Assembly (NCBI GenBank): GCA_027456925.1
Contig: DAIDTZ010000020.1
Coordinates: 1-7,980 of the forward strand
Direction: 5' to 3'
DNA length: 7,980 nucleotides
Source: Nitrospirota bacterium
Lineage (GTDB): Bacteria > Nitrospirota > UBA9217
In this document: positions 6,063 to 7,980 of the stretch, in pieces
Numbering within the stretch: position 1 is the first letter of the stretch
Layout of the letters: every line of letters begins with the position of its first letter
The notes under the pieces: model-generated
What the model saw: only the letters and a program-made list of their open reading frames with translations
What the model was told of the DNA's origin: nothing
Database searches by the model: none
Translations under genes and position numbers: made by a program

Positions 6063-7316
6063 ATGGCGATTCAGGCGATCAAGGGCGTAAAGGACATCTT
6101 GCCTGCGGACATGCCCCTCTGGCAGCATCTTGAGGCAACGGCGCGCAGGCTGTTTGAAGACTACGGTTTTTCGGAAATCCGTGTGCCTATCTTCGAATAT
6201 ACCGAACTGTTTGCGCGGAGCATCGGGGCGTCGACGGACATCGTTGAAAAGGAGATGTACACCTTCGAGGACCGGGACGGCAGGAAGATCACGTTGCGGC
6301 CCGAGGGCACGGCCGGCGTGGTGCGCGCTTTCGTCGAGCACAAGATGTACGCCGAAAGCCAGCTTACCCGGCTGTATTATATGGGCCCCATGTTCAGGCA
6401 TGAGCGGCCGCAAAAGGGCAGGTACCGGCAGTTCCACCAGATCGGCGTCGAGGCGCTCGGTCTCGATCATCCTCACGTGGATATAGAGGTCCTGGCAATG
6501 CTGCATGGGTTGTTCACGCGGATCGGCGTGGGCGGGCTGACGCTCCAGATCAATTCCCTGGGCGACAGCGAGTGCAGGGGGGCCTACCGGGACGCTATCA
6601 AGTCCTATCTGAAGGCCAGGCTGCCGACGTTGTGCGGGGACTGCCAGAGACGGTACGAAACGAACCCGCTTCGCGTGCTCGACTGCAAAGTGGATGGAGA
6701 TAAATTCGCAGACTCTCCAATCATGCTGGATTACCTCTGCACGGCTTGCAAAGAACATTTCGAGACTGTCGAGGCCGGACTGCGAAAGCTCGACATCCCC
6801 TTTGCAATCAACCCGCGGCTGGTCCGGGGGCTCGACTACTACACTCGTACGACCTTTGAACTGGTGATGGGGCATCTGGGCGCCCAGAACACCGTGGCGG
6901 CCGGCGGCAGGTATGACGGCCTGGTGCGGGAAATCGGCGGCCCGGCAACAGGGGGAATTGGTTTTGCGCTTGGCGTTGAGCGGGCGATCTCGCTCATGGA
7001 CAGCGCGAATATCGCCCTGCCTCGTCCGGCGCTTTTTCTTTCCGCTCTCGGGCCGGAGGCCGTGGCCTTCGCTCTTCCGGTCCTCCATGACCTCAGGTCC
7101 GCCGGCATCCGCGTTGATACGGACTATACCGGCAGCAGCCTCAAAAGCCAGATGAAGAAGGCGGACAAATCCGGCGCGGACCTTACGCTGATCATCGGAG
7201 AAGAGGAAATTAAAAACAACAAGGCAATTCTGCGCAATATGAAGACGAAAGAACAATCGGTACTGACGCTGACGACGCTCATAGAAGACCTGAAGAAACG
7301 GTTGCTGCCGGCATGA
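6063..7316 (+). CDS. hisS: histidyl-tRNA synthetase
   Basis: Cytoplasmic class II aminoacyl-tRNA synthetase that charges tRNA-His with histidine using ATP. The 417-residue length is normal. Class II motif 1 lies around residues 41-55, TLRPEGTA at 77-84, and motif 2 at 110-126 (MFRHERPQKGRYRQFHQ) with the ATP-binding R113. The histidine-specific signature RGLDYY is at 255-260. Motif 3 at 297-309 (GGIGFALGVERAI) carries R307. An insertion with four or five cysteines (CGDC at 191-194, C208, CTAC at 226-229) is of the kind found in many bacterial HisRS. The anticodon-binding domain fills about 323-417. AAGG (6051-6054) lies eight bases before the ATG. The short distance to mlaD and the overlap with the next gene indicate one transcript. 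Confidence 0.98.
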   Translation: MAIQAIKGVKDILPADMPLWQHLEATARRLFEDYGFSEIRVPIFEYTELFARSIGASTDIVEKEMYTFEDRDGRKITLRPEGTAGVVRAFVEHKMYAESQLTRLYYMGPMFRHERPQKGRYRQFHQIGVEALGLDHPHVDIEVLAMLHGLFTRIGVGGLTLQINSLGDSECRGAYRDAIKSYLKARLPTLCGDCQRRYETNPLRVLDCKVDGDKFADSPIMLDYLCTACKEHFETVEAGLRKLDIPFAINPRLVRGLDYYTRTTFELVMGHLGAQNTVAAGGRYDGLVREIGGPATGGIGFALGVERAISLMDSANIALPRPALFLSALGPEAVAFALPVLHDLRSAGIRVDTDYTGSSLKSQMKKADKSGADLTLIIGEEEIKNNKAILRNMKTKEQSVLTLTTLIEDLKKRLLPA

Positions 7317-7792
7317 AGGTAGGGGTGATTTCCGATACTCATGTGCCGACGATCGTACCTGCTCTGCCTCCCGTAATATACGATATTTTTCGCGGCGTCG
7401 ATCTTATCCTGCATGCGGGAGATATCGTTTCTCTTTCCGTCCTCGATGAGCTCAGGGCCATTGCTCCCGTAGAAGCAGTGGCGGGCAATGTTGACGACGG
7501 TGAAGTGCTTGCGCGGCTTCCCTTTAAAAAGATCATCCGGCTGGGGAGGTATCGTGCAGGACTGATTCACGGAAAATTTAAGATCGATGTCCAGAAGGAG
7601 ATGATCAGGAAGGAGTTCGACCACGTTGATCTTATCGTGTACGGCCATTCACACACTCCTTTCTGGGGCATGATCAACGGAGTTTATTTTTTGAACCCCG
7701 GCAGCCCCACCGACAAACGTCACGCGCCGTATAATTCCGTTGCCATTCTGGAAGTAGGGGACGCACTGACTGCAGAGATCATAAAAATTTAA
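7313..7792 (+). CDS. YfcE/MJ0936-type metallophosphoesterase
   Basis: A small cytoplasmic metal-dependent phosphodiesterase of the calcineurin-like superfamily. The complete set of metal ligands is visible in 159 residues: D8 and H10 in ISDTH, D37 in HAGD, N59 in GNVDD, H86 in LIHGK, and H112/H114 in GHSHTP. NPGSPTDKR (128-136) is a further family signature. Length matches YfcE-like enzymes (about 160-185 residues). The natural substrate is unknown; relatives hydrolyse model phosphodiesters in vitro. Its ATG overlaps the hisS stop as ATGA (7313-7316), implying translational coupling with hisS. The 77-base gap that follows holds a candidate promoter for the next gene. Confidence 0.93.
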   Translation: MKVGVISDTHVPTIVPALPPVIYDIFRGVDLILHAGDIVSLSVLDELRAIAPVEAVAGNVDDGEVLARLPFKKIIRLGRYRAGLIHGKFKIDVQKEMIRKEFDHVDLIVYGHSHTPFWGMINGVYFLNPGSPTDKRHAPYNSVAILEVGDALTAEIIKI

Positions 7793-7830
7793 GATCAGGT
7801 GCGAATTCCGCAGAAGAAATTCTTTTCAAG

Positions 7831-7859
7831 TTGCAAAGGCCCCGGCTTTGTGATAAATT
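7831..7859 (+). promoter_or_regulatory. candidate extended -10 promoter upstream of the phosphohexomutase gene
   Basis: TTGCAA (7831-7836) and TAAATT (7854-7859) are 17 bp apart, each matching four of six consensus bases, and TG at 7851-7852 provides an extended -10. Transcription would start near 7866, only about four bases before the ATG at 7870. No Shine-Dalgarno is visible before that ATG, so either the mRNA is nearly leaderless or the true promoter lies elsewhere. Confidence 0.3.
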
Positions 7860-7869
7860 TTGCACAACG

Positions 7870-7980
7870 ATGGCTATTGAAAAAATAAAATTCGGGACCT
7901 CGGGTTGGCGCGGCGTGATTGCCGACGATTTCACCTTCAGCAGGGTACGGGTCGTTACGCAGGCCATCGCTTATCATCTT
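7870..7980 (+). CDS. phosphoglucomutase/phosphomannomutase family protein, N-terminal fragment (3'-truncated)
   Basis: The first 37 codons of an alpha-D-phosphohexomutase, which interconverts hexose 1- and 6-phosphates and so feeds cell-surface polysaccharide or glycogen metabolism. Translation from ATG 7870 reads MAIEKIKFGTSGWRG and continues without a stop to the end of the window. FGTSGWRG (residues 8-15) is the characteristic opening of domain 1 in this superfamily, followed by IADDFTFSRV. The active-site phosphoserine loop would be about residue 100, outside the window, so the exact specificity (glucose, mannose or glucosamine) cannot be stated. There is no obvious ribosome-binding site. 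The frame, the correct start position and the motif together make the call reliable despite its shortness. Confidence 0.9.
   Translation, partial: MAIEKIKFGTSGWRGVIADDFTFSRVRVVTQAIAYHL

Noticed and set aside
6651..6749. Cysteine-containing insertion in HisRS (C191, C194, C208, C226, C229) as a novel zinc domain
   Set aside because: Such CxxC-bearing insertions are common in bacterial histidyl-tRNA synthetases, so it is ordinary.
5379..7256. 625-codon minus-strand open frame opposite mlaD and hisS
   Set aside because: It spans two clearly real genes on the other strand, its composition is typical of an antisense shadow, and no motif or ribosome-binding site supports it.
7804..7824. GAATT/AATTC inverted repeat followed by TTTT after the phosphoesterase gene, as a terminator
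   Set aside because: The stem is only five A/T-rich pairs with a long loop and a four-T tail, too weak to call.
7834..7850. CAAAG/CTTTG hairpin in the gap before the phosphohexomutase gene
   Set aside because: Only five base pairs around a seven-base loop, with no T-run and overlapping the promoter-like elements; likely chance.

Overview
The window is a compact, single-direction stretch (every supported gene is on the + strand) from a Gram-negative bacterium. The Gram-negative assignment rests on a complete MlaE-MlaF-MlaD set, the inner-membrane part of a retrograde phospholipid transporter that serves an outer membrane. Partner-switching genes of RsbU/RsbW/RsbV type, G/C-leaning codon use, GTG/TTG starts and short tandem heptamers between genes fit a Nitrospirota or deltaproteobacterial (Desulfobacterota-like) genome. 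That placement is an impression from gene style, not a demonstrated assignment.

Layout. 1-1026 is the 3' part of an M48 (Ste24-like) membrane zinc protease. The gap 1027-1210 holds a candidate promoter with an extended -10 and a leader stem-loop. 1211-3477 encodes three signalling proteins in the order phosphatase (GAF + PP2C/SpoIIE), kinase/anti-sigma factor (RsbW-like) and STAS antagonist (RsbV-like). A 132-bp imperfect palindrome lies between the last two. 3573-6045 encodes the MlaE permease, MlaF ATPase and MlaD MCE protein. 6063-7316 is histidyl-tRNA synthetase (hisS), overlapped by 4 bp by a small YfcE-type metallophosphoesterase (7313-7792). 7870-7980 is the beginning of a phosphoglucomutase/phosphomannomutase that runs off the end of the window. 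No stretch longer than about 300 bases lacks a gene, and I saw no convincing intrinsic terminator, RNA gene, CRISPR or insertion sequence.

How the genes may work together. The RsbU-like phosphatase and RsbW-like kinase should oppose each other on the STAS protein, whose Asp-Ser-Ser-Gly phosphorylation site is intact. That STAS gene sits directly before mlaE, where a STAS subunit (MlaB) is expected in Mla systems. No sigma factor gene is visible. The STAS protein may therefore be a shared node, so that a GAF-sensed signal sets phosphorylation of a Mla transporter subunit. This is the most interesting hypothesis here and is inference from gene order plus intact motifs. hisS and the phosphoesterase appear to be housekeeping passengers downstream.
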